Positions 15,591-23,893 of a DNA stretch of 36,169 nucleotides are shown here, piece by piece. Location: the NCBI GenBank assembly GCA_003220985.1, contig QHTY01000147.1, positions 1 through 36,169 on the forward strand, in the 5' to 3' direction. The notes below the pieces were generated by a model. It was not told the origin of the DNA and made no database searches. It saw only the letters and a list, made by a program, of their open reading frames with translations. The DNA is from Gemmatimonadota bacterium. Lineage in GTDB: Bacteria > Gemmatimonadota > Gemmatimonadetes > Gemmatimonadales > GWC2-71-9. Positions within the stretch are counted from its first letter, which is position 1, and every line of letters starts with the position of its first letter. Made by a program: the position numbers and the translations under genes.

Positions 15591-17597
15591 CTACCGCTTC
15601 CGCACGATCGCCCGCGCCGGCGCTCCCTCGTGGCCTTTGACCTTGAGCGGTAAGACGATCAGATCGTAGTCGCCCGCCTGCACCGGTCGCAGGTCGAGTC
15701 CCTCCACGATGGGAATCCCGCGGCCCAGCAGAATCTGATGGGTCCGCGGCGCCGCCGCGCCGAACTGCTCGGCCGAGATGTAGTCCACGCCGACGAGCAC
15801 GACGCCGGCGTCCGCGAGGAGCTGCGCCGCGTCCGGAGCGATGTACGCGAAGTCCTTATGAAAGGCCGAGTCCATCCAGCTGCGCAGCGAGCTTCGCGTG
15901 CGGAACAACACACGCCTCGCGCCCCGCCAATCGTGCTTGGTGAGCTCCGCCGCGTCGATCGCCTGCACGCTGTCGGGGATGGCAATCACGCGTGCGGCGC
16001 CGATCAATGGCTCGAGCGCCACCTCATCGATGGGTGCACCGTTCGCGATGAAGTGCATCGGCGCGTCGATGTGCGTCCCACTGTGCGCGCCCAGCGAGTA
16101 GGCCGACAAGGTGAGCTTGTCGCCCTGCTTCATGTTCTTGAGAAAATCAAATCGCATCGGCGCATCGCCCTCGTAGATCGGCGTGCGCGCGGGATCGAGC
16201 GTCGCCGTCACATCGATCCATCCCTGCGCGCTCAGCTCCGGCTCGCGCGGCGCACACCCCGCCACCAAGCTGAGCAGCAACGTAAACCCTAATCCTGCGA
16301 TGCCGATGATCGTCTCGGCCACGGTCCATGTCTTCAGTGTCTGCGGCACAGTCATGTTGAAGAACTCCTTGATGAGCCAGAACCCCGCATCGTTCACGTG
16401 CGAAAGCACCAGCGAGCCGGCGCCCGTCGCGAGCACGAGCAGCTCGGCATTCGAGCCTGGAATCGCCGCCGCGATTGGCGCAACGATCCCCGCGCTCGTC
16501 GTCATCGCCACGGTCGCCGAGCCGGTGGCTACACGGATCAGTGCCGCAACGGTCCAGGCCAGGACCAGGGGCGAGGCGTGCGATCCCAGCGCGAGGTCGG
16601 CAACGGCTTTGCCCACTCCACTCTCGAGTAGCACGCGGTTGAAGCCACCGCCCGCGCCGATCACCAGCAGAATCGTGGCAGTGGGACCCAGGCAGTCATT
16701 CGCGAATTTGAGGATCTGATCGCGCGTAAAGTGCTGGCGGTATCCCAGCGACCAAAAAGAGAAGAGCAGGGCGATGAGCAGCGCGACGATCGGGCTGCCG
16801 ACGAAATCAATTGTTGCACGGATGGCGCTGGTTGTGTCGAGGGCGACGTCGGCGACACTCGCGGCGAGCATACCGATCACGGGCAGCAGCACCGTGAAGA
16901 GTGTGAGCCCGAAGCTCGGCATCTCGCGTGACGTGTCGCCGGACAACTGCGTGGCCATCGGATTGTGGGCGGGAAGCTGGATACGCGGCGTGATCCACGT
17001 GGCGAAGATCGGGCCCGCCAGCGCCGCGGTCGGCAGCCCGACCAGGATCGCATAGGCGATCGTGCGCCCGATGTCGGCGCGGTAGGCTTGGACCGCGAGC
17101 ATCGCCGCCGGATGCGGCGGCACCATTCCATGCACCACCGACAGCCCCGCGACCAGCGGAATTCCGATCTTCACGAGCGACAGTCCTGACCGGCGCGCAA
17201 TGGTGAATACCAGGGGAATCAGGAGCATGAAGCCCACTTGAAAGAACACGGGAATGCCGACGAGGAACGCGACGACCATGATTGCCCAGTGCACGCGTCG
17301 CTCTCCGAACAGCGCGATGAGCGTGGTCGCGATGCGCGCGGCACCGCCGGACTCCGCCATCATCTTGCCCAACATCGTGCCGAGGGCGACCACGACTGCG
17401 ACGAATCCCAGAACGCCACCGACGCCGTCCTGGAACGCTTTGACCACGGTGGAGAGCGGCATCCCCGCCGCTGCGCCCAGGCCAAGGGATACGACGACCA
17501 GCGCAACGAAGGGATGGAGTTTGAAGACCGCGATCAGGACGATCAGCGCAAGCACCGCCAGGAAGGCGTAGAGCAGCAGGAGCGTGTTTGGGCTCAT
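15591..17597 (-). CDS. Fusion of GntP-family gluconate:H+ permease with a cyclase-family (kynurenine formamidase-like) hydrolase domain
   Basis: One 668-aa open frame. Residues 1-446 form a complete GntP/GntT-type permease (PF02447) with about 12-14 helices, including FQVGFMLLIPLVF, GLSVVHGMVPPHPA and the ATGSATVAMTTSAGI loop near 357. Residues about 458-668 form a cyclase-family domain (PF04199) with the metal-binding motif HSGTHIDAPMHF at 505-516. The join reads LLLSLVAGC, so the last permease helix ends in a lipobox-like sequence with Cys448. This looks as if the signal peptide of a lipoprotein hydrolase merged with the final helix. The gene overlaps gluconokinase by ATGA. The permease likely imports gluconate; the hydrolase substrate is unknown, and a sugar lactone is one possibility. 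Confidence 0.85.
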   Translation of the reverse strand: MSPNTLLLLYAFLAVLALIVLIAVFKLHPFVALVVVSLGLGAAAGMPLSTVVKAFQDGVGGVLGFVAVVVALGTMLGKMMAESGGAARIATTLIALFGERRVHWAIMVVAFLVGIPVFFQVGFMLLIPLVFTIARRSGLSLVKIGIPLVAGLSVVHGMVPPHPAAMLAVQAYRADIGRTIAYAILVGLPTAALAGPIFATWITPRIQLPAHNPMATQLSGDTSREMPSFGLTLFTVLLPVIGMLAASVADVALDTTSAIRATIDFVGSPIVALLIALLFSFWSLGYRQHFTRDQILKFANDCLGPTATILLVIGAGGGFNRVLLESGVGKAVADLALGSHASPLVLAWTVAALIRVATGSATVAMTTSAGIVAPIAAAIPGSNAELLVLATGAGSLVLSHVNDAGFWLIKEFFNMTVPQTLKTWTVAETIIGIAGLGFTLLLSLVAGCAPREPELSAQGWIDVTATLDPARTPIYEGDAPMRFDFLKNMKQGDKLTLSAYSLGAHSGTHIDAPMHFIANGAPIDEVALEPLIGAARVIAIPDSVQAIDAAELTKHDWRGARRVLFRTRSSLRSWMDSAFHKDFAYIAPDAAQLLADAGVVLVGVDYISAEQFGAAAPRTHQILLGRGIPIVEGLDLRPVQAGDYDLIVLPLKVKGHEGAPARAIVRKR

Positions 17598-18097
17598 GCC
17601 GCGCGCTTCACCAAATCGGCGACGATCGCGTCAGGCGTCTCGCGGATATCGCACACCCACGTGTGCTCGTCCGGTGCCGGTTCTTCCAGTGTGGCGGCCT
17701 GGCTGTCGAGCAGGGCCGGCGGCATGAAATGACCGCGCCGGTTGGCCAGGCGTTCGGCGAGGATTGCGCGGGTTCCCTTGAGATAGACGAAGCGTACGTC
17801 CGCGGCACCAACGGAGCGCAGCAGGTCACGATAGCTGCGTTTGAGTGCCGAACACGCGACGACCAGACCCACGCCCGCGCGCCTTGCGTCGCGCAATCGA
17901 CCCGCGATCGCGAGTAACCAAGGGCGGCGGTCGTCATCGGTCAGCGGGATGCCAGCCGCCATTCGCTCGACATTTTGAGCCGGGTGCAGGTCGTCGCCTT
18001 CGAGGAACGCGAGCTGGAGCGCGCGCGCGAGCTTCGCTCCGACTGTCGTCTTGCCGGAGCCCGAGACGCCCATGATTACGTAGAGTCCAGTGTGCAC
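17594..18097 (-). CDS. gntK: Gluconokinase
   Basis: The 167-aa product is a P-loop kinase that phosphorylates gluconate to 6-phosphogluconate in the cytoplasm. The Walker A motif GVSGSGKT is at residues 10-17. FLEGDDLHP and the DDDRRPWL and CSALKRSYRDLLR blocks are diagnostic of the GntK family, followed by FVYLKG and RRGHFMP. GTG 18097 is chosen because it gives the usual short N-terminus before the first strand; the frame is open a further 24 codons upstream without family resemblance. It is first in a two-gene operon with the permease fusion, overlapping it by four bases, and faces the 6-phosphogluconate dehydrogenase gene across 74 bases. Confidence 0.92.
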   Translation of the reverse strand: MHTGLYVIMGVSGSGKTTVGAKLARALQLAFLEGDDLHPAQNVERMAAGIPLTDDDRRPWLLAIAGRLRDARRAGVGLVVACSALKRSYRDLLRSVGAADVRFVYLKGTRAILAERLANRRGHFMPPALLDSQAATLEEPAPDEHTWVCDIRETPDAIVADLVKRAA

Positions 18098-18171
18098 AGC
18101 GTGGCCCAATCCTATCCCGCTAATGGATTCGGTGCTACGCTTACCGCAACGCCTTCGCGGAGCGCGCAACG

Positions 18172-19074
18172 ATGCAGCTGGCGATGATCGGGTTGGGTCG
18201 CATGGGCGGGAACATGGTGCGGCGGCTGATTCAGGGCGGTCACGAGCTGATCGTCTACGACCAGAACGCGGAGGCCGTGAAGGCGTATGTCGGCAAGGGC
18301 GTCAGGAAGGCCGAAAACGTCGCCGACATCGCACGCCAGCTATCCCCTCGGCGCGTCGTCTGGGTGATGCTGCCAGCCGGCGCGCCGGTGCAGAGCACCA
18401 TCGAGCAGCTCGTGCCCCGACTCAGCCGCGGCGACATCGTCATCGACGGCGGGAACTCGAATTTCCGCGACTCACTGCGCCGCGCCGAGGCGCTTCAGGC
18501 CAAGGGCATCGAGTTCATCGACGTCGGCACGAGCGGCGGCATCTGGGGTCTCGAAGGCGGTTATTGTCTCATGATCGGCGCCTCGCCGGCGGCGTTCCGA
18601 CATTGCGATCCGGTTTTTCGGACGCTCGCGGCGCCCGACGGCTACGCCCACGTTGGTCCCCCCGGAGCAGGGCACTACGTGAAGATGGTGCACAACGGGG
18701 TCGAGTACGCCATGCTCCAGGCGTACGCCGAGGGGTATGAGATTCTGCACGCGTCGCAGGATTTCACGTTCGATTTGCGCCAGATTGCAAAGCTGTGGAA
18801 CCACGGGAGCGTGGTGCGCTCCTGGCTGAACGAGCTCGCCGAGCGGGCGCTGGCGCGCGACGGGCGGCTGTCCGGGATTCGTGGCTACGTTGAGGACTCC
18901 GGGGAAGGACGTTGGACAATCGAAGAGGCGCTGCGCTTGGACATGCCGGCGCCGGTCATCACGTTGTCGCTGCTCGCGCGGCTCAGGTCGCGCCAGGAGG
19001 AGTCGTTCGGTGCCAAGTTGATTGCCGCACTGCGCCATGAGTTTGGCGGACATGCGATAAAGGAGCCCGCGTGA
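18172..19074 (+). CDS. gnd: 6-phosphogluconate dehydrogenase, short NAD-type (GndA/YqeC-like)
   Basis: The 300-aa product oxidatively decarboxylates 6-phosphogluconate to ribulose 5-phosphate. The Rossmann loop GLGRMGGNM is at 7-15. Strand 2 ends VYD with Asp30, which favours NAD over NADP. IDGGNSNF is at 91-98, and GHYVKMVHNGVEYAM holds the catalytic lysine. The 300-aa length is that of the short decarboxylating form, not the roughly 470-aa NADP enzyme. Together with gluconokinase and permease it makes a gluconate route through the pentose phosphate pathway; no Entner-Doudoroff genes are present. The divergent 74-base spacer probably holds both promoters. GGAG lies upstream of ATG 18172. Confidence 0.92.
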   Translation: MQLAMIGLGRMGGNMVRRLIQGGHELIVYDQNAEAVKAYVGKGVRKAENVADIARQLSPRRVVWVMLPAGAPVQSTIEQLVPRLSRGDIVIDGGNSNFRDSLRRAEALQAKGIEFIDVGTSGGIWGLEGGYCLMIGASPAAFRHCDPVFRTLAAPDGYAHVGPPGAGHYVKMVHNGVEYAMLQAYAEGYEILHASQDFTFDLRQIAKLWNHGSVVRSWLNELAERALARDGRLSGIRGYVEDSGEGRWTIEEALRLDMPAPVITLSLLARLRSRQEESFGAKLIAALRHEFGGHAIKEPA

Positions 19075-19469
19075 AATTCGTGCTCGTGATTTACAACGAC
19101 CCCAAGCTGTACGACGCGCTGCCCCAGACCGAAACGGATGGCATGATGCGCGACTGTCTCGCGCACGCCGACGAGCTCCACCAGGATGGGCGGCTCATCG
19201 CGTCTCAGATGCTCGAGGGCGCCGAGTCGGCGAAATCGGTGCGGATCCGAAACGGTCGTACCAAAGTCACGGACGGCCCGTTTAGTGAGGCCAAGGAGGT
19301 GCTGGGCGGCTTCAATCTGATCGAAGCGAAGGATATCGACGAGGCGGTGCGGATCGCCGCGGAGTTCCCCTGGGCGCGCACCGGCTGCGTGGAGGTTCGT
19401 CCGGTCCGCGATATCGCCGAGGTGCGGCGCCGCGTGGGTGCCCCCGCGGGCCACATGACGGCGCGGTAA
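19071..19469 (+). CDS. YciI-like / DGPF-domain protein
   Basis: The 132-aa product is a small soluble protein of the YCII-related family (PF03795), of the subtype with the DGPF motif, seen here as TDGPFSEAKEVLGGF at 67-81. It opens with the usual MKFVLVIYND strand and forms a ferredoxin-like dimer in relatives. Proteins of this subtype often sit next to ECF sigma factors, but none is seen here. GTG 19071 overlaps the gnd stop as GTGA, so it is translated with gnd. Function is unknown; a role in the dehydrogenase step is not supported by more than position. Confidence 0.85.
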   Translation: MKFVLVIYNDPKLYDALPQTETDGMMRDCLAHADELHQDGRLIASQMLEGAESAKSVRIRNGRTKVTDGPFSEAKEVLGGFNLIEAKDIDEAVRIAAEFPWARTGCVEVRPVRDIAEVRRRVGAPAGHMTAR

Positions 19470-19485
19470 TTGGTAGGATGGCCTG

Positions 19486-19956
19486 ATGCGGGGCAGCGTT
19501 CTCCTTCTCGTCGGGTTGTTTCTCGTCGCAGCGGTGATTTTCGTCGCGATCCAAAAGCCACCCCCGCCCGTCACCGAGACACTGGGCCCCGCGCCCCCGC
19601 CCAGGCCGCTGCAGGCGGACGCCGAGGGGTACTACGAACCCGGCTATCAATTCACGGTAGCCGGTCGCCGCTTCACGCGTCTCACGCTCCATCCCGAGAC
19701 CTTTCTCACGTTCACGCGCAGCGGCACGCGGCATGAGGCGGGCTGCGTCGACCCCGTAATTCGGACCGAGCGCGTGCAGTTGCGCTGCGATCTCGAGCGA
19801 GTCGGTACGGTCATGATCGATGGCCGATTCCTCTCGCGATTTGCCACCACGCGCCTCGACTCCCCGGTCCTCTCCGTGTTCGTGACGATCCGCAATCAGC
19901 GGGGCGAGACCGTATACAGCGCGCGCGACACGTTCACGTGGCACCCGCCCCAGTAG
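19486..19956 (+). CDS. Unknown membrane-anchored periplasmic protein
   Basis: The 156-aa product has one N-terminal hydrophobic helix (residues about 4-22), a Pro-rich spacer (25-45) and a beta-rich domain of about 110 residues with two cysteines in the segment CVDPVIRTERVQLRC that could form a disulfide. This is the layout of a protein anchored in the inner membrane and facing the periplasm. I do not recognise the family. It begins 16 bases after the YciI-like gene, and its 3' end overlaps the HIT-GNAT gene by 19 bases, so it is probably part of the same run of genes. Confidence 0.65.
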   Translation: MRGSVLLLVGLFLVAAVIFVAIQKPPPPVTETLGPAPPPRPLQADAEGYYEPGYQFTVAGRRFTRLTLHPETFLTFTRSGTRHEAGCVDPVIRTERVQLRCDLERVGTVMIDGRFLSRFATTRLDSPVLSVFVTIRNQRGETVYSARDTFTWHPPQ

Positions 19957-20924
19957 CGGAGGCGTCTTGTCGGGTGTGCCGGAGCGAGCCGGATGCCGCC
20001 GTCCGGCTGGAAGCGTCGTGGGTACTCGTCGGCCCTGACGATCCTGTGCGCGGTTATGCCTGCTTGGTCTTCGCCCGCCACGTGATCGAGCTCCATGACT
20101 TGACCGATGATGAGGGACCGGCGCTGATGCGAGACATTCGGAAAGTCTCGGGCGCCATCGCGCGAATCATGAACCCCGTCAAGATGAACTATGAAGTGCA
20201 CGGGAATACGGCACCGCACCTGCACGTGCACGTCTTCCCGCGCTACCGTGGTGACCAGTTTGAAGGCCGTCCGATCGACCCGCGCATCGCCAAGCGGCCG
20301 GCATACGCGCCTGGCGAATTCGAGCGTTTTCGCGAGCAGCTGGCGAATGACCTGATATCGGGTCGTGCCCGCATGGCGCCGCAGCCGACATTACAAACCG
20401 AACGTCTGCTGCTCAGACCGTTCGTGCTCGACGACGCACCAATCGTGCAGCGCCTGGTCGGTGCGCGGGAGATCGCCGAAACGACGCTGACGATCCCTCA
20501 TCCATACCTCGATGGCATGGCAGAGGCTTGGATCCGGACTCACCGCGCGGCGTGGGAGGCGCAGGACCGCGGTACCTTCGCGATCGTTTCCAACGCCGAT
20601 GGACTCGTGGGAGCGATTGGTTTGCATTTCAGACCGCCGCATCGCCGCGCGGAGCTCGGGTATTGGATTGGCCGCCCGTTTTGGAACCGCGGCTATGCAA
20701 CAGAGGCCGCGCGGGCGGTGATTCGCTTCGCGTTCGAGACCTTACCGCTCAATCGCATCCATGCGTCTCATCTGACGCGCAATCCCGCATCCGGCCGCGT
20801 CATGGTCAAAGCGGGTATGCAGTTCGAAGGGATCCTGCGACAGCATGTCATGAAATGGGACCGTCCCGAAGATCTGGCGGAATACGCGATTCTGCGGACG
20901 GTGTTCGAGGCTGCCGGCGCCTAG
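19938..20924 (+). CDS. HIT-domain nucleotide hydrolase fused to a GNAT acetyltransferase
   Basis: One uninterrupted 328-aa frame holds two enzymes. Residues about 10-140 are a HIT domain: a CRVC start, NYEVHGNTAPHLHVHVFPRY with the histidine triad at 94-98, and the usual FxRxRE tail. HIT proteins hydrolyse or transfer nucleotidyl groups. Residues about 150-328 are a GNAT N-acetyltransferase of the RimJ/RimL type (PF13302), with TERLLLRPF, the acetyl-CoA region GYWIGRPFWNRGYATEAARAV and SGRVMVKAGMQFEG. An internal ATG at 20373 could give the GNAT part alone but lacks a good ribosome site. Start GTG 19938 overlaps the previous gene. Substrates are unknown. Both domain calls are strong; the physical fusion is what the sequence shows. 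Confidence 0.86.
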   Translation: MAPAPVAEASCRVCRSEPDAAVRLEASWVLVGPDDPVRGYACLVFARHVIELHDLTDDEGPALMRDIRKVSGAIARIMNPVKMNYEVHGNTAPHLHVHVFPRYRGDQFEGRPIDPRIAKRPAYAPGEFERFREQLANDLISGRARMAPQPTLQTERLLLRPFVLDDAPIVQRLVGAREIAETTLTIPHPYLDGMAEAWIRTHRAAWEAQDRGTFAIVSNADGLVGAIGLHFRPPHRRAELGYWIGRPFWNRGYATEAARAVIRFAFETLPLNRIHASHLTRNPASGRVMVKAGMQFEGILRQHVMKWDRPEDLAEYAILRTVFEAAGA

Positions 20925-20967
20925 GGCGCTCTTGCGCGAGGAGTGGTATCGTTAGCAATTCTCCAGC

Positions 20968-21669
20968 ATGGCCGAGCGTCGCTACAACGATAAGGAAATC
21001 GCCGCGATCTTTCGGGCAGCGGCGGAAGCACAGCAGAACCCGCCGCACGACGTCCCGCGGGACGAGGGCTTGACCCTCGCCGATCTCCAGGCCATCGGTG
21101 GTGAGGTTGGCATTCCATCCGAAGCCGTCGCCCGGGCCGCGCAGGCGCTCGATGTGCGCCTCGACGCCAAGTCTCGCACGTTCCTCGGCCTGCCGATCGG
21201 CGTGGCTCGAACGGTTAACCTCAATCGCCGGCTGACGGACGAGGAATGGGAGCGCTTGGTCGTGCAGCTCCGCGAAGTGTTCAACGCACGCGGCCGCACT
21301 CGGAGCGATGGCGCGCTGCGGCAGTGGACCAACGGCAACCTGCAGGTCCTCCTCGAGCCCACCGCAACGGGTCACCGCCTGCGTTTCGGCACGATGCATG
21401 GCGCGGCGCGCGCGTCCATCGGCGCCGGGTTAGCGGCCCTCGGCGTGACCGCCACAATCGCGATTGTGACTGCGCTGGATGGCTCTTTCGTGAGCGCCAT
21501 ACCGGGCATGGCGTTCTTGCTGCTCGCCGGTTTGGGGATGATTACGAGTGGCGCACTGCGTCTGCCGCGCTGGGCGCGGCTGCGCGAGCGGCAAATGGAG
21601 GCGTTAGCGACGCGGGTCGCGCTGCCGCCGGGTTCGGAAACACCGCCGGCAGCGCTTCCGCCCAAATAA
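20968..21669 (+). CDS. Unknown protein with cytoplasmic N-terminus and two membrane helices
   Basis: The 233-aa product starts MAERRYNDKEIAAIFRAAAE, a charged helical segment followed by a short helical domain with DEGLTLADLQAIGGEVGI (about 33-50). A central alpha/beta region comes next, then two hydrophobic helices at about 146-168 and 172-194, and a basic, Pro-rich tail. Small membrane proteins of this layout recur in Gram-negative soil phyla but I cannot assign a function. The N-terminal part may be a DNA- or protein-binding module. It ends at TAA 21667-21669, immediately against the stop of the convergent gene on the other strand. Confidence 0.65.
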   Translation: MAERRYNDKEIAAIFRAAAEAQQNPPHDVPRDEGLTLADLQAIGGEVGIPSEAVARAAQALDVRLDAKSRTFLGLPIGVARTVNLNRRLTDEEWERLVVQLREVFNARGRTRSDGALRQWTNGNLQVLLEPTATGHRLRFGTMHGAARASIGAGLAALGVTATIAIVTALDGSFVSAIPGMAFLLLAGLGMITSGALRLPRWARLRERQMEALATRVALPPGSETPPAALPPK

Positions 21670-22865
21670 CTACGGTCGGGGTTTAGCCGTCCGCTCACCG
21701 GAGCCCGAACTCGAGCTCGAACTCGTCGAGCTGAGCTGGTGGTGCTTCCGGTCGACCATCCGCTTGGAGTCACTTTCCCGAAGTCGCCAGACCGTGGCAT
21801 TGCATCCGCATTCGTGCCCGCGCCTTCCTTGTAACCCTGTCCGTTCACCACGCGCCCGTGCGCGCGCGCGCTCGGGGTGAACACGATCGTCACCGGATAG
21901 CCGCCCGGATACCACCCGTACCCGGATCCATATCCGTAGCCATATCCGGGGTAGAGCCGTGCGCAGTCGTACGGCGCATAGTTGTACAGCATGTAGTACA
22001 GGGAGCACGAATTCAGCGGCGTATACCCGTGCAGCGGGACTCCTCCTGCGTATCCCCCCCCACCCTGAGCTGCATTTGCCCGCGGCAGCCGCTCACCCGC
22101 GCGCGCCGTGGTGTTGATCGCGAACACTTTGGGATACGACAGCGCCACCATGAGATCGGTGACGCGCGCAGGCACGCCGGCGTCGGCGAGCCTGACGAGT
22201 TGCTTCGCGTCGAGCGTGAACGGCTCCCCCCGTTCGACGAGCCAGGTTTCGAGTACGGGGGTGTCCAGGTGCCGCGACGCTTCGATGACCTCATCAATCC
22301 CGACGGGCAGGGCGGCGGCGGCGCGTGCCTGCATGGTGGACGTGACATCCGTTGGCAGCGCATCCTTCACATCATCCGGCAAGGAGAACTCGCCCGACAC
22401 CTCGCGATAGCGCTGCGCTCGGACTCCCGTTTGCCCCTGGAGCGTCATACCCTGGATGTACAGCCACTCGTGACCATCGCTGGCCATGGCGATGAGGCCC
22501 GTGCCAAGCCGATCACCCGTGGGGCACGTGTCGCCCGAACGGAAGAAGAGACGCGCACCGCTGCTGGACCACTCGACACTCTGCCACCCGGTGCAATCAT
22601 CGTGGCGGGTCGCGACGCGCTCGCCGGTGGCGGCGATGGGCTCGCGAGTCACCACCTGCCCTTTGGTGATCGTGAGGAGATCGACCGTCGATGTGCCGGC
22701 GGCGGGCACGAGGCACACAAGAGATTTCGTCGACTCGATCGACTCCCAGCAGCCGAGATGGGCCAGCCAGCGCGAGTCGACCGCGGTCTTCTGCGCGCGG
22801 GCCGGCGTAGCGCCGGCAGCCAGAAGGGCGGCGACGACGAGCAGTGTTTGGATTCGCGTACGCAT
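21670..22865 (-). CDS. Secreted Gly/Tyr- and Ser-rich protein, probable frameshift near the 3' end
   Basis: The protein starts with a signal peptide (residues 1-24, ending ARA before Gln). Residues about 30-170 are a beta-rich domain with paired cysteines, followed by a helical region ending VTDLMVALSYPKVFAI. A low-complexity YGYGYGSGYGW stretch then precedes a polar tail. The frame from ATG 22865 stays coding-like to about 21745 and then turns into Arg-rich sequence running antisense through the neighbouring gene to 21372. In the next frame the tail is Ser/Gly-rich, ends GERTAKPRP and stops at 21670, exactly abutting the convergent gene. One missing base near 21725-21745, in GARCTC repeats, explains both. 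AGGAAGG lies seven bases before the start. Family not recognised. Confidence 0.6.
21707..21724. repeat. Hexanucleotide GARCTC repeat x3
   Basis: Three units read GAACTC, GAGCTC and GAACTC, followed by a related GAGCTGAGCTG stretch to about 21738. They lie at the point where the Ser-rich tail of the secreted protein changes reading frame, so they are a plausible place for slippage or an assembly error. Confidence 0.65.
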
Positions 22866-22878
22866 GGGACGATCCTTC

Positions 22879-23628
22879 CTAGAGTCTAAGCGAAAGGCCC
22901 GCTGTCACCGCCAGGCCCGACAGGTCGATACGCTTGAAACCAACATAATCCCGGCCCATGGGTCCCCGGGCCCAGGTATACCGCGCCTCGCCATTCAGCA
23001 GGAGGAAGCGCCCCAGCCCCAAGTCCAGCCCTGCGAGTGCGTGCAGGACGGGTGTCCACGTTTTGGATTCGAACTCGTCCGGGAAGACATTGAGCGTCTG
23101 GAAGTCAACGAAGTCGCCGATTTGATGGAACCGGTACTGCATCAGGCCCGCTCCGAGACCCACGTAGGTCTCGCGTGCCGCGGGGATCCAGGCGAACCGT
23201 CCGATCGAGCGGCCGCGCGAGGAGAGGTAATGCCTGACGCCCACCGTGACCGGCACACGGCGCAACGACGTCCTCTGTTGGATCGGCTGGTTGTTCTGAT
23301 CGACCCAGTCGCGGAATTCGGAGAGGCGGGAGACGTTGCTAAAACCCACATCGACCACGAGATCGTTGGCCGGTGACACGCGCACGGCCACGTTAGTGCC
23401 GAACGTCGCCGAGTTGAAGTCGGAGCGGTCGATGGTGAGTTGTTTGGTGACGAAGTTGAAGATGTCCCCGCTCGCGAACGCGTGATCGAACCCGCCCCGC
23501 ACGGTCCACGTTGCGACCGGGACGTGAAACAGAAAGCCGTCGCCTGCACTTTGCGCGAGCGACGGCCGCGGGATCGTGGCGACCGCGGTGGCGGTCAGGA
23601 GTAGTACGGCGTAACGGGTACACGTCAT
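22879..23628 (-). CDS. Outer-membrane beta-barrel protein
   Basis: The 249-aa product has a cleavable signal peptide (about 1-25, ending SLAQ) and then alternating hydrophobic/polar beta strands separated by short turns. Examples are WTVRGGFDHAF, VAVRVSPANDLVVDVGFSNV, VPVTVGVRHYL, TYVGLGAGLMQYRFH and the final LAVTAGLSLRL strand. This is the pattern of a small OmpA/OmpW-like barrel of about 8-10 strands. ATG 23628 is preferred to GTG 23640 because a GGTGG ribosome site sits close upstream. It is the first gene of a pair with the secreted Gly/Tyr-rich protein, 13 bases apart. Pore or sensor role unknown. Confidence 0.75.
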   Translation of the reverse strand: MTCTRYAVLLLTATAVATIPRPSLAQSAGDGFLFHVPVATWTVRGGFDHAFASGDIFNFVTKQLTIDRSDFNSATFGTNVAVRVSPANDLVVDVGFSNVSRLSEFRDWVDQNNQPIQQRTSLRRVPVTVGVRHYLSSRGRSIGRFAWIPAARETYVGLGAGLMQYRFHQIGDFVDFQTLNVFPDEFESKTWTPVLHALAGLDLGLGRFLLLNGEARYTWARGPMGRDYVGFKRIDLSGLAVTAGLSLRL

Positions 23629-23893
23629 GTGCCACCCCACCTTTCTCTCCCCTATTGTACCTACGCATGCGTTATGGCTCGCGTCAACTACCCGGAAGCG
23701 GATAGACGGGACATTATGATCTTTGGGGCGGGGTGTCGCGCCCTAGCCACAGGTCATTCCCGTCGGTCGCTAGCTCTGCAAGCTTGTCGCTCGCACGTGT
23801 CCCGGCATATTCAGCCCCTCACAGCATCCTCAGGGGAGCCTAGTCGGCCCGGCTGAGGTTAGAGAGGAGAAGGCAATCTCGCCTAGGGTGGGT
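23629..23893. other. 265-base divergent intergenic region
   Basis: This is the longest gene-free stretch in the window. It contains the candidate minus-strand promoter near 23670, a plus-strand TATGAT at 23715-23720 without a convincing -35 box, and a 6-bp inverted repeat (CCTCAG 23828-23833, CTGAGG 23853-23858) that could form a hairpin in the leader of the TfoX-N gene. A purine-rich AGGAGAAGG follows at 23865-23873. I see no tRNA, small ORF with a ribosome site or known riboswitch. Confidence 0.45.
23654..23687 (-). promoter_or_regulatory. Possible sigma-70-type promoter for the outer-membrane barrel operon
   Basis: On the minus strand a TTGACG box (23682-23687) is followed by overlapping TAGGTA (18-base spacer) and TACAAT (22-base spacer) boxes, 25-30 bases before ATG 23628. 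The spacing is not ideal and there is no experimental support, so this is only a candidate. Confidence 0.3.

Noticed and set aside
21372-21669. Long Arg-rich C-terminal extension of the secreted Gly/Tyr-rich protein
   Set aside because: It runs antisense through most of a separate gene on the other strand, with composition of a shadow frame. The alternative frame ends neatly at 21670.
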